Positions 35,618-44,216 of a stretch of 64,000 nt of DNA are shown piece after piece (positions within the stretch are counted from its first letter, which is position 1; the number at the start of each line of letters is the position of its first letter). The position numbers and the translations under genes were made by a program. Source of the DNA: Pelomonas cellulosilytica (GTDB taxonomy: Bacteria; Pseudomonadota; Gammaproteobacteria; Burkholderiales; Burkholderiaceae_C); the NCBI RefSeq assembly GCF_021353265.1, contig NZ_JAJTWU010000001.1, forward strand, positions 1 through 64,000. Direction: 5' to 3'. Below the pieces are notes generated by a model. The model made no database searches, was not told the origin of the DNA, and saw nothing but the letters and a program-made list of their open reading frames with translations.

Positions 35618-36513
35618 ACGTAGCTCGGATCTTTCATGGGGCCAACGGAACGGGAACGGGTCGCCTGCAGCAGCACCGGCGGCTCGCTGCCGGGGAAGTC
35701 GGGGCCCCAGTTGACGGGGTCGCCGTGCATCTCGACGCGGGCGTTCTCGGTGTACCAGTCGACCAGCCGGCCGTCGCAGCGCAGCAGCCAGGTGGTGCCC
35801 TCGGCGCCGGCGACGAAGTCGCCATGGCGCACGCCGGCCGGGCGGAAGAAGTACGTGCCCGGGTACATGGTGCCGAAGTTGTATTCGAAGCTGCCTTCCA
35901 GCGTGAAGGCCTCTTCGTAACACGGGTGGTGGGCGAGCGGGTGCTCCTTCCAGTTCGGCTTGGCATGGATCAGCCGCGTGTAGAAGCCGGTGACCTTGTC
36001 GTGATGCAGCAGCTTGATGAACAGGCCCGGCACCGGCGTGCCGCCGCGCGAGAAGTCCATCGGGCTGCCGTGCGTCGGGTGGGTCACGTCGTACCAGTCC
36101 ATCTTGCTGGCGTGCTTGATGACCAGTTCGTGCTCGGGGTTACGGTTCGCGCCGTGCGCGTTGCCCGGCGTGAAGGTCCAGTCGGCGTACTCGCGGAATA
36201 GCAGGATGCGCGTGCCGGCCTTGGCCTTGACGGCGGGCATCAGCACGCCTTGCGGGGCCATCAGATAGTCGTCCTTCACGAGCACCTGCTCGCCGACGCT
36301 GATCTCGCCCGACAGCACGTACCACTCGGTCTGTGCCGCGTGCAGGCCGGCCGGGCGGGTCCAGTCGCTGGTGAACTCCACCAGCAGCGAGGCCTCGCCT
36401 TTTTCTTCGCAATAGTTCAGGTTGCGCTGGCGCGCTTCGCCGCTGCCGTGCGGCAGTTCGGCCGGGTGCCAGATCAGGTCTTTCTCGTCGATGAGCTCTA
36501 CATGCGGTCGCAT
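35614..36513 (-). CDS. double-cupin domain protein
   Basis: A 299-aa bicupin. The first cupin (about 45-115) has GLHAAQTEWYVLSGE. The second (about 180-265) has HHPCYEEAFTLEGSFEYN and PAGVRHGDF, with His and Glu suitable for a metal. It is related in layout and motifs to the 281-aa cupin at 41303-42148. Cupins in catabolic clusters can be ring-cleaving dioxygenases, isomerases or sensors. No specific function can be assigned. It is translationally coupled to the maleate-isomerase-like gene. Confidence 0.75.
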   Translation of the reverse strand: MRPHVELIDEKDLIWHPAELPHGSGEARQRNLNYCEEKGEASLLVEFTSDWTRPAGLHAAQTEWYVLSGEISVGEQVLVKDDYLMAPQGVLMPAVKAKAGTRILLFREYADWTFTPGNAHGANRNPEHELVIKHASKMDWYDVTHPTHGSPMDFSRGGTPVPGLFIKLLHHDKVTGFYTRLIHAKPNWKEHPLAHHPCYEEAFTLEGSFEYNFGTMYPGTYFFRPAGVRHGDFVAGAEGTTWLLRCDGRLVDWYTENARVEMHGDPVNWGPDFPGSEPPVLLQATRSRSVGPMKDPSYV

Positions 36514-36628
36514 GGCGGGTTACCTCGTGTCAGCTTGGGGGGGTGCTGTCATGATTGCGGCCAGTTTCCGTGGCGCCAATCGAGGTTGCCGCTGTGTCCA
36601 CCTGTTGAACGGACGGTCGCGTGACGGG

Positions 36629-38134
36629 TCAGGCCTGCAAATGCCTGGCTGGAATCAGGACGGTGCTGAAGGAGTCCGCGGGCAGGGTCAAAGCGAGCTG
36701 TTGCTTGCCCAGGCTGATCACCAGCGGTAGCGGATCCGCCATCTCGTTGAACATGACCAGGACCGCATCACCATTCGGGTTACGGAAGGCCAGCGCGTTG
36801 TCATAGCCGAGCGAAGTCACGGTCGGCAGGTAGTGGGCGCCGATCCGCACATGGGCGCTGAGATGGCGCATCAGCCAGTAGTCGTGCGTCAGGCGGTAGG
36901 TGCCTTTGATCGTGTCGACCGACACCAGCGCGTTCTGCGGCCATTCCCATCCGCTCATGCCGTTGACGGGCAATGCCAGGTTCCAGTACTGCCAGGCGCT
37001 GGCGCCGTTGCGGAAGTACTTCTGCATGAGGGACTAGCCGTAGCGCGCGTAGTGCCAGTCGTTGCTGCAGTTGCCGCACTCCTGCTCCGAGCTCCATATG
37101 GTCAGTTGGGGGTGTTCCTCGCGGATCTTCTCGAGCGCGCCCTTGCCCGCCCACTGCACGCCCACCCCCTTGATCAGGACCCCGGCGACCGGGTCGTTGA
37201 CGATCGCGCTGACGATGTCGGCGCGGCTGCGTTCGAGTGTGCCCAGAACGATGTCCACGCCCAAGGGTTGCATCTCCCGGTGCAAGTGGGGAATGAAGCG
37301 CGCCAGACCCTTGGCCGACCAGCAGCAACTCGGGAAGGGGTGCGAAGAGTTGAACTCGTTCTGAGGCATCACCCGGTCGACGCGGATACCCAGTTCCCGA
37401 TAGGTCTCGATGTAGCGCCTGAAATAACGGGCATAGACGTCGAAATAGCGATCCTCCTGGATGAAGCCATCCTCGCCGGACTTCACGATTTGCTCGGGCC
37501 GGATGCCGTTGGGCGACATGCCCGCCCAGGCCGGCCCCTGCGCATAGTGCTTGTTGGTCTTCATCCACAACGGCGGTGACCAGGGCGAAGCCCACAGGCG
37601 CAGGTCCGGGCGAATCGCCTGTGCAGCGTGGATGAAGGGGATCAGGGTCTTGCTGTCAGGCTCAACGCTGAAATGCTGCAGGGCGAAGTCACCGTCCACC
37701 TCGTCATAGCTGTAGAAGTCCTTGGCGATGTCATTGCCGCCGATGGGGCTTCGGCACAGCGAGAAGTTGGCGCCTGCAGGCAAGAACAAGGCTTCCATCG
37801 CCTGCTGCCGCAGCGTTGGCGACAGGGCCGAGAGCGCCTGCCAGCCCTTCTCGCTGAAGGCGCCACCAATGCCATCGATGAGCTGGGCAGGCTTGTCCAG
37901 CATCACGATCAGCGAGCGCGAGAACGGCCGCGTCGATGCCGGCTGCAGGGCCGGGGCGGCGTGCGGCTGCCAGCGGGACTTCTATCCCGTCACCACCCAG
38001 CCGATCTCGACGTTGCCTGCCGCGGGCGACGGCTTTGCCGGGTTCGCCGCGCCGGCCAGCTCTTGCATGCCTGCCGTGGTCGATGCGGTTGCGGAGGCGA
38101 GCAACAGCTTCATTGAGGATCGTCGATTCAGCAC
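36629..38134 (-). pseudogene. GH30 glycosidase (glucosylceramidase-like), broken by two TAG codons
   Basis: Glycoside hydrolase family 30 homologue readable in one frame from a GTG (38134) or ATG (38113) to 36629, but interrupted by TAG at 37984-37982 (just after GWVVTG) and TAG at 37036-37034 (between ARYG and SLMQKYFRNGAS). Catalytic elements remain: acid/base Glu in MPQNEFNSSH and nucleophile Glu in IWSSEQECGN. The pieces between stops are about 290 aa (from an internal ATG at 37906) and 132 aa (from 37027). At the second site family members usually have Trp, so TGG to TAG is likely. It lies downstream of a GH3 gene on the same strand. Confidence 0.82.
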
Positions 38135-38174
38135 GCCATGTGTTCCTGATTGCGGTGATTCGAGCGGCGGCGGA

Positions 38175-40388
38175 TCAGGGCTTCAGCCGCTGCCCCGGCA
38201 GCGTCAGCGCCACCGGCTCTCCCAGCTCGGCCGCGCTCTTGCCGAAGGCGAAGGTGTAGGTGCCGGCGGGTACCGTCCAGCCGCCCTGGCCCTTGTCCCT
38301 GCGGTAGTCGGCAAGCAGGCGCGGGTCGACCTTGACGGTCAGCGTCTGGCGCTCCCCGGCCTTCAGCGCCAGCTTGCCGAAGCCCACCAGGCGCTGCAGC
38401 TTCTGCCCGTTGCGCGCAATGAGGTAGACCTGCGGCACATCGGCGCCGGCCAGCGCGCCGTCGTTGCTGACGGTCACGCCCAGCTCCACGCCTTGCTTCG
38501 CGTCGTGGCGTGCCCAGGCACCGCTGTGCGTGAACCGCGTGTAGCTCAGGCCGTGGCCGAAGGGGAACAGCGGTGTCAGGCCGGTCTTCGCGAACCAGCG
38601 GTAGCCGGCGTCGGCACCTTCGTCGTAGATGACCTTGACCGGCGTGCGCTCGACCAGCCCCAGGCCCGGCAGCGCGGCGCGCGGCCACTGCGCGATGGAT
38701 TGCGGAAAGCTGACCGGCAGCCGGCCTGAGGGGTTGATGGCCCCTGTCAGCGCCTCGGCAATCGCCTGCGCGCCTTCCTGGCCGGGGTACCAGGCCTGCA
38801 CGATGGCGCGCACGTCGCGCAGCCAGGGCATGGTGACCGGGTTGCCGGTCTCCAGCACGACGACGACGTTCCGGTTGGCGGCCGCCAGCTTGGCGATCAA
38901 CTCGTCCTGGCCCTGCGGCAGCGCCAGCGAACCGGAGTCGATGGCCTCGCCCTCCCATTTTGTGGCGAACACGACGACCACGTCTGCCTGTGCCGCGTAG
39001 GCCGCCGCCGTGTCTGGCGAGTAGCCCGAGTTGAAGCGGAACTTTGCGTCGGGCAGGGCGGTCTTCAGTGCGGCGAACGGCGCTCTGGGCGTGTAGACCT
39101 GGCGAGTGAAGGTAGTCGACGGGTCGTCCACATCGCCGCCGACAAAGCGGACCTTGCCGTTGCTTGGGAAGACCTGGCTTGAACCGCCGCCCGAGAGCAC
39201 GCCGAAGTCGGCATGGCCGCCGACGACCAGGATGGACTTCGCGACCTTGTCCAGCGGCAGCAAGCCGTCGTTCTTCAGCAGCACCAGGCCCGCGCGTGCG
39301 GCCTCAAGCGCCACCTGGGCGTTGGCCTTGTAGTCAATGGGTTCGGCCTTGTAGGGCTTGTCGATGCCCAGCGCGAAGAAGCTGCGCAACATGCGCCGCA
39401 CGGCGTCGGACACGCGGGCCTTCGTCACGTGGCCGGCGTCAATCAGCGCCTTCAGCGGCTCGCGGAACCAGACCTGTTTGTCTAGCTGGCTGCCGGCTTG
39501 CTGGTCCAGCCCGGCGTTGAAGAAGCTCGCGTCGCTGACGGCTCCCCAGTCCGACATGACCCAGCCCTTGTAGCCCCAGTCGCGCTTGAGGACCTGGTTG
39601 AGCAGGAAGTCGTTGCCGCAGGCCTTGTGGCCGTTGACGAGGTTGTAGGCGCACATGACGGCGCCCGGCTCGCCGATCTCGATGCCCAGTTGGAAGGCCA
39701 GCAGCTCGCTCTCCCGCAGCGCGGGCTCGTCGATGACCGAGTCGGCGTAGAAGCGCAGTGTCTCCTGGCCGTTCAGCGCGAAGTGCTTGATCGTCGAGAC
39801 GACGCCCTGCTGCTGGATGCCGCGGATCGCATGGCCGGCCAGCGTGCCGGCCAGCAGCGGGTCTTCGCCCAGGTACTCGAAGTTGCGGCCGTTGCGAGGG
39901 TCGCGCATCAGATTCATGCCGCCAGCCAGCAGCACGTTGAAGCCCTTGGCCCGCGTCTCGCGCCCGACCGTGGCGCCCACGCGGGCGGCCAGCGCCGGGT
40001 CGAACGACGCGGCCAGCGCCAGGCCGGAGGGCATCGCCGTTGCGACATCGCCGGGCCGCGCCATGTTGGGGTTGGCCACGCCCAGGCTGGCGTCGGTGGC
40101 CAACTGGGCCGGCACGCCCAGCCGCGGGACGCCGGGTACATAGCCGGCGGAGGGCGGGATGTTGGCCGGGAAATCCGCCTTCAGCCCCGGGATGGTCAGC
40201 GGCATGACGCCGACCAGCAGGCTCAGGCGTTCGGCGTCGGTCATCTGAGCTTCGATGCTGGCGGCGCGGGCGTCGGCGTCTTCGCGGTTCTGCGCAGTGG
40301 CCGGCGCGGCGAGCCAGGCCGGCACGAGGAGCGAGCACAGAAGTCGGCGCGCACGGCGCGCCCGAGGCGTCAGGTTCATGGCGGTCAT
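38175..40388 (-). CDS. bglX: GH3 beta-glucosidase, secreted
   Basis: Family 3 glycoside hydrolase removing terminal beta-glucose from oligosaccharides in the periplasm. From the ATG at 40388 it is 737 aa; ATGs at 40379 and 40418 are alternatives, none with a strong ribosome-binding site. A signal peptide ends near APATAQ. It shows the (beta/alpha)8 domain, KHFALNGQE, the nucleophile Asp in GWVMSDWGAV, GH3 C-domain with VLETGNPVTMPWL, and a fibronectin-III-like end domain. It lies 40 nt upstream of the GH30 pseudogene, with which it probably once worked. Confidence 0.9.
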   Translation of the reverse strand: MTAMNLTPRARRARRLLCSLLVPAWLAAPATAQNREDADARAASIEAQMTDAERLSLLVGVMPLTIPGLKADFPANIPPSAGYVPGVPRLGVPAQLATDASLGVANPNMARPGDVATAMPSGLALAASFDPALAARVGATVGRETRAKGFNVLLAGGMNLMRDPRNGRNFEYLGEDPLLAGTLAGHAIRGIQQQGVVSTIKHFALNGQETLRFYADSVIDEPALRESELLAFQLGIEIGEPGAVMCAYNLVNGHKACGNDFLLNQVLKRDWGYKGWVMSDWGAVSDASFFNAGLDQQAGSQLDKQVWFREPLKALIDAGHVTKARVSDAVRRMLRSFFALGIDKPYKAEPIDYKANAQVALEAARAGLVLLKNDGLLPLDKVAKSILVVGGHADFGVLSGGGSSQVFPSNGKVRFVGGDVDDPSTTFTRQVYTPRAPFAALKTALPDAKFRFNSGYSPDTAAAYAAQADVVVVFATKWEGEAIDSGSLALPQGQDELIAKLAAANRNVVVVLETGNPVTMPWLRDVRAIVQAWYPGQEGAQAIAEALTGAINPSGRLPVSFPQSIAQWPRAALPGLGLVERTPVKVIYDEGADAGYRWFAKTGLTPLFPFGHGLSYTRFTHSGAWARHDAKQGVELGVTVSNDGALAGADVPQVYLIARNGQKLQRLVGFGKLALKAGERQTLTVKVDPRLLADYRRDKGQGGWTVPAGTYTFAFGKSAAELGEPVALTLPGQRLKP

Positions 40389-40478
40389 GGGTGGCGTCAC
40401 AGGGTATGGGGGCCCCATGCTGGCAGTCGGCCAGGCCTGCGTTAAGCGGTGGCGCGGCGTTGTTCGCCTGCCGGTGAA

Positions 40479-41300
40479 TCAGGCCGTCAGGAAGGCCATC
40501 ACTTCGGCCGCCCTTGCCTCGCGGGGTACCAGCACTGCGCGGCTGGCTGGTAGCAGCGCGGCGGCGGCGTCGAGGTAGTCGCGCATGGGGTCGCCTTCAG
40601 CGGCCATCAGCAGCGTGGGCAGCCGAAGCCGTGGCAGCCGCTCCGCGGTCGCATGCGAGAACACCGCGCGGTAGGCCAGGTGGTAGGTGGGGAGGGCCTT
40701 CAGCAGCTCGACGACTAGCGCGTGGCGCGCGGCCGCCGGCGGCACCGGCCCCAGCATCAGGCGGTGCGCCGGGTCGCGCAGGAAGTGCGGGAAGTGCACG
40801 AACATCTCGCCGACGAACTGCCAGGCCCAGGCGAGGTGGCCGCCATGCTCGTCCGGCTGCATCGGCGGCGCATACCGCTCCAGCATCTGCTGCTGCAGCG
40901 CGGGCGGGAAGACGCCCAGCCCGTCCAGCACCAGGCGGCGCACGCGGTTGGGGTGGCGCAGCGCCAGCTCGACGCCGATGTGGGCACCGCTGTGCTGGCC
41001 GCAGTAGTCCACCTGGTCCAGTCCCAGCCGGTCCAGCGTCTGCACGAGTTGGTCCACGTAGTCGGACAGCTCCGGCTGGGACTGAGGCAGCGGGTCTGAG
41101 TCGCCGTTGCCCGGCATGTCCGGCGCGATGACGCGGCGCTGCGCGGCCAGCTCGCCGATCAGCGGGGCCAGCCCGGCCGACGAGCCTGGCCCGGCGTGCG
41201 CGAGCAGCAACGGCAGCTCGCCGGGGCGCGAGGTGCCGGCGGCTCGGTAGTGCACCAGCCGGCCGTCAAGCAGGCGCAGGAAATGCCGGTCGATCCACAT
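40479..41300 (-). CDS. alpha/beta hydrolase-fold protein, apparently without the catalytic histidine
   Basis: A 273-aa alpha/beta-hydrolase-fold protein with an oxyanion-type AHAGPGSS, RVIAPDMPGNGDSD, nucleophile elbow YCGQHSGAHIG (Ser) and acid-region MAAEGDPMRDYLD. The C-terminal segment after the Asp reads VLVPREARAAEVMAFL, where active members have a His (GH...). No His follows, so hydrolysis may be impaired or the protein may have another role. It is the last gene of the long minus-strand operon, 2 nt after the cupin. By position it recalls the deformylase or C-C hydrolase of ring-cleavage clusters. Confidence 0.78.
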   Translation of the reverse strand: MWIDRHFLRLLDGRLVHYRAAGTSRPGELPLLLAHAGPGSSAGLAPLIGELAAQRRVIAPDMPGNGDSDPLPQSQPELSDYVDQLVQTLDRLGLDQVDYCGQHSGAHIGVELALRHPNRVRRLVLDGLGVFPPALQQQMLERYAPPMQPDEHGGHLAWAWQFVGEMFVHFPHFLRDPAHRLMLGPVPPAAARHALVVELLKALPTYHLAYRAVFSHATAERLPRLRLPTLLMAAEGDPMRDYLDAAAALLPASRAVLVPREARAAEVMAFLTA

Positions 41301-41302
41301 CG

Positions 41303-42148
41303 TCAGTAGCCGCGCGCCGGCAGGTAGGGCACGTCGCGCAGGTGGGCCAGGTCCGGCGGTAGCACCGGCGCGTAGGGCTGGTGGAAGTCGAAGGGCGCCT
41401 CGTCGGTCGTCCAGATGTTGACGTGGCGGCCGCCGACGAAACGGATCAGCGCCACGCAGCCCCAGCGCGTGCCGAAGGGGCCGTGGGGGATGCCGGGCGG
41501 CCGCCAGAAGTAGGCGCCGGCATGCATCTCGCCATAGGGGCCCACCAGCGAGCCGGCGATGACGAAGCACTCCTCGACGACCGGGTGCGACTCCCGCGGC
41601 CCCTGCGAGCCCGGCGGCTCTGAGTGCGGCAGCATCATCGACAGGAAGGTGCGCTCGCCCGTCTTCTGGTCGGTGCGCAAGTCCTTGCGAGAGATGCCCA
41701 GGTGGGCCAGCTTCTGGTCGTTGAGCCGCATGTCCCAGGGCATGTGCAGCACGTCGCGCTGGCCGATGCTGGGCAGGCCAGCCTGCGGTACCGGCGGCCC
41801 CAGCTCGGGCCGCGCGTCGAAGAAGGTCAGCACGACGGCGCCGCGTCGCGTCGACATCGAGTGCCGCAGCAGGCCGCGCGGCACCTGCCCGTAGCGGTCG
41901 GCGCCGAAGTGCAGGCCGTTGATCTCCAGCTCGCCCTCCAGCACGTAGAACTCCTCTGCGGCGTCGAGGGTCTCGTCGGCCAGGCGGGACCAGCCGGCCG
42001 GGTAGCGGATCAGGCAGGTGCAGGCGCCGGTGTCGGGGTCTCGGCTGAGGTACTTGTACTCGGCATCGGGCCGCGCCGCGCCGGGCGGGATGCGGCGCCA
42101 CGGCAGCATCTGCGCCTGGACGAACTCGGTGTGAGGGCGGTTCAACAT
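41303..42148 (-). CDS. double-cupin domain protein (paralogue of 35614-36513)
   Basis: A 281-aa bicupin. The first half has EEFYVLEGELEI and PRGLLRHS. The second has SHPVVEECFVIAGS and PPGIPHGPFG, giving two His and two Glu as metal candidates. It resembles the cupin at 35614-36513 in length and second-half motif, and each sits beside a possible ring-product enzyme. It lies 10 nt after leuD and 2 nt before the hydrolase gene. A ring-cleaving or isomerising role is possible but not shown. Confidence 0.75.
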   Translation of the reverse strand: MLNRPHTEFVQAQMLPWRRIPPGAARPDAEYKYLSRDPDTGACTCLIRYPAGWSRLADETLDAAEEFYVLEGELEINGLHFGADRYGQVPRGLLRHSMSTRRGAVVLTFFDARPELGPPVPQAGLPSIGQRDVLHMPWDMRLNDQKLAHLGISRKDLRTDQKTGERTFLSMMLPHSEPPGSQGPRESHPVVEECFVIAGSLVGPYGEMHAGAYFWRPPGIPHGPFGTRWGCVALIRFVGGRHVNIWTTDEAPFDFHQPYAPVLPPDLAHLRDVPYLPARGY

Positions 42149-42158
42149 GGCAGTGACC

Positions 42159-42782
42159 TCAGCCCAGGTAGATCCAGGGCCGGGCCTGGCGGTCGGCGGC
42201 CTGGAAGGCGTCGATGGCGGCGCTGGATTCCAGCGTCAGCGCGATCGGGTCCAGCCCCTTCAGCAGCATCTGGCGTTGGCTAGCGGCCAGCTCAAAAGCG
42301 TAGGCCTGGCCGCCGGCATCCGTCACCGTGCAGGCCAGCAGGTCGATGTGGATAGGGCGCGCCTGCGGATCGGGCTCGACCGAATCGGCCAGTGCGGCGA
42401 CCTGCGCTTCGGACAGCACCACGGGCAGCAGGCCGTTGCGCACGCAGTTGGCCGCGAAGATGGCACCGAAGCTCGGCGCGACGATGGCGCGGATGCCGTA
42501 CTCCTTCAGCGCCCAGACGGCATGCTCGCGCGACGAGCCGCAGCCGAAGTTGCGACCGGCCAGCAGGATGGTGCTGCTGCGCTGCTCGGGGCGGTTCAGC
42601 ACGAAGTCCGGCGCGGGTTCGCGGCCCTGCACGTAGCGCCAGCCGGCGAATAGGCCGGCGGCCAGTCCAGTCTTGGAGACGGTCTTCATCTCCCGGGACG
42701 GGATGATGGCATCGGTGTCGATATTGCTGCGCAGCAGTGCGGCGGCGACGCCGGTGTGCGTGATGAACGGGTCCATGGCCAT
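42159..42782 (-). CDS. leuD: 3-isopropylmalate dehydratase-type small subunit (LeuD family)
   Basis: Swivel-domain subunit of an aconitase-family hydro-lyase, 207 aa. It has NIDTDAIIPSREM (about 21-33), GRNFGCGSSREHAVWAL (about 81-97) and ANCVRNGLLPVVL. It pairs with LeuC three nt upstream. LeuA and LeuB are absent and the operon is catabolic, so hydration of a substituted maleate (citraconate-like) is more likely than leucine synthesis. That is inference. The start could also be the ATG at 42776. Confidence 0.85.
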   Translation of the reverse strand: MAMDPFITHTGVAAALLRSNIDTDAIIPSREMKTVSKTGLAAGLFAGWRYVQGREPAPDFVLNRPEQRSSTILLAGRNFGCGSSREHAVWALKEYGIRAIVAPSFGAIFAANCVRNGLLPVVLSEAQVAALADSVEPDPQARPIHIDLLACTVTDAGGQAYAFELAASQRQMLLKGLDPIALTLESSAAIDAFQAADRQARPWIYLG

Positions 42783-42785
42783 GTC

Positions 42786-44216
42786 TTAAAGCAGCCCGCG
42801 CGGGTCGGCGATGCGGCCGGCGATCGCAGAGGCCGCCACCGTAACGGGGCTGGCCAGGTGCGTGCGGGTCTGCGGCCCCTGACGGCTTTCGAAATTCCGG
42901 TTGGTCGTGCTGATGACGCGCTGTTGCAGGCCGAAGCTCTCGCCGCCGGCATAAAAGCACATCGAGCAGCCGGCCTCGCGCCAGTCGAAGCCGGCGTCCA
43001 GGAAGACCTGGTGCAAGCCCTCGGCCTCGGCCGCGAGCTTGACCTGCGTGGAACCCGGCACGCAGATGGCCTTGACGCCCGGCGCCACCTTGCGGCCGCG
43101 CAGCAGGGCTGCGGCGGCGCGCAGGTCCGACAGCCTGCTGTTGGTGCAAGAGCCGATGAAGGCCGCGTCGATGGGAAGGCCGGCCAGCGGCTGGCCCGGC
43201 CGCAGGTCCATGTAGGCCAGCGCCTTGTCCATCGCATGGCGCGTGGCGGCATCCGCAGCGGTCGAGGGTTGCGGCACCTGCGCGTCCACGCCGACCGCAT
43301 GCTGCGGACTGGTGCCCCAGGTCACCATCGGCGCGAGGCGGCTCACGTCAAGCCGGGTCTCGGCGTCGAAGCGGGCGTCGGCGTCGCTGCGCAGCTGGCG
43401 CCAGGCGCTGCAGGCCTGCTGCCAGGCCTCGCCCTGGGGCGCGAAGGGGCGACCTTCCAGGTAGGCCAGCGTCGCTTCGTCGGGCGCCACGAGGCCTGTG
43501 AAGGCCGAGAACTCGACGGCCATGTTGCACAGCGTCATGCGGGCCTCGATGCCCAGGGACCGCACCGCGTCGCCATCGAACTCGACGACGGCGCCCTGCG
43601 CGCCCGACGCGCTGTCGCGGGCGATGAGGGCCAGGATCATGTCCTTGGCGCCGACGCCGTGCGGCAGCAAGCCGTCGAACGTGACACGCATCGAGCGTGG
43701 CTTGACGACGCGCAGGGTCTGCGTGGCCAGCGCATGCTCGGCCTCGGACGAGCCGATACCCCAGGCCAGCGCGCCTAGGGCGCCCTGCGTGCAGGTGTGG
43801 CTGTCGGGGCATACGACGGTGGCGCCGGGTAGCACGATGCCTTGCTCGGGCGAGACGACGTGCACGATGCCCTGGCGCAGGTCGCCCAGGTCGAACAGCT
43901 GGATGCCGCGCTGGGCCGTCTGTTCGCGCGTGATGCGGATGAAGGACTCGCCACCGGGCATCAGGGTGTGGTCGTTGCGGCCGGGGAAGGTGTCGACGAT
44001 GTGGTCCAGCGTCGCGAAGGCCAGCCGCGGGTTGCGGACGTCGTGGCCGGCTTCGGTCAGCGCCTTCAGGGCGACGCCGCCGGTGCGCTCGTGCAGGAAC
44101 ACGCGGTCGATGTGGACCAGGCTGTCGCCCTCGTCCAGCTCGGCGACCAGGTGCTGGCGCCAGAGCTTGTCGAACAGCGACTGCCCGCCTGCGGGAGGGG
44201 CTGGCGTAGCGCTCAT
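42786..44216 (-). CDS. leuC: 3-isopropylmalate dehydratase-type large subunit (LeuC family)
   Basis: Aconitase-family [4Fe-4S] hydro-lyase subunit, 476 aa. Cluster cysteines are visible in [10 protein letters not shown] and in CSMC. After CSMC the sequence FYAGGESFGLQQRVIS differs from the canonical CLAMNPD...[12 protein letters not shown] form kept by the second LeuC at 62134-63552, suggesting altered substrate use. CPDSHTCTQGALGA and NMAVEFSAFTG are typical. The ATG overlaps nothing upstream in its own operon except the CaiB stop (ATGA at 44213-44216), showing tight coupling. Confidence 0.87.
   Translation of the reverse strand: MSATPAPPAGGQSLFDKLWRQHLVAELDEGDSLVHIDRVFLHERTGGVALKALTEAGHDVRNPRLAFATLDHIVDTFPGRNDHTLMPGGESFIRITREQTAQRGIQLFDLGDLRQGIVHVVSPEQGIVLPGATVVCPDSHTCTQGALGALAWGIGSSEAEHALATQTLRVVKPRSMRVTFDGLLPHGVGAKDMILALIARDSASGAQGAVVEFDGDAVRSLGIEARMTLCNMAVEFSAFTGLVAPDEATLAYLEGRPFAPQGEAWQQACSAWRQLRSDADARFDAETRLDVSRLAPMVTWGTSPQHAVGVDAQVPQPSTAADAATRHAMDKALAYMDLRPGQPLAGLPIDAAFIGSCTNSRLSDLRAAAALLRGRKVAPGVKAICVPGSTQVKLAAEAEGLHQVFLDAGFDWREAGCSMCFYAGGESFGLQQRVISTTNRNFESRQGPQTRTHLASPVTVAASAIAGRIADPRGLL

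Noticed and set aside
36629-37027. Independent 132-aa gene
   Set aside because: It is the in-frame C-terminal end of the GH30 protein after the second TAG, not a separate gene.
42159-44216. LeuC/LeuD as leucine biosynthesis genes
   Set aside because: No leuA or leuB nearby, tight coupling with CoA-transferase and lyase genes, and a diverged cluster region argue for a catabolic role; kept only as a family name.
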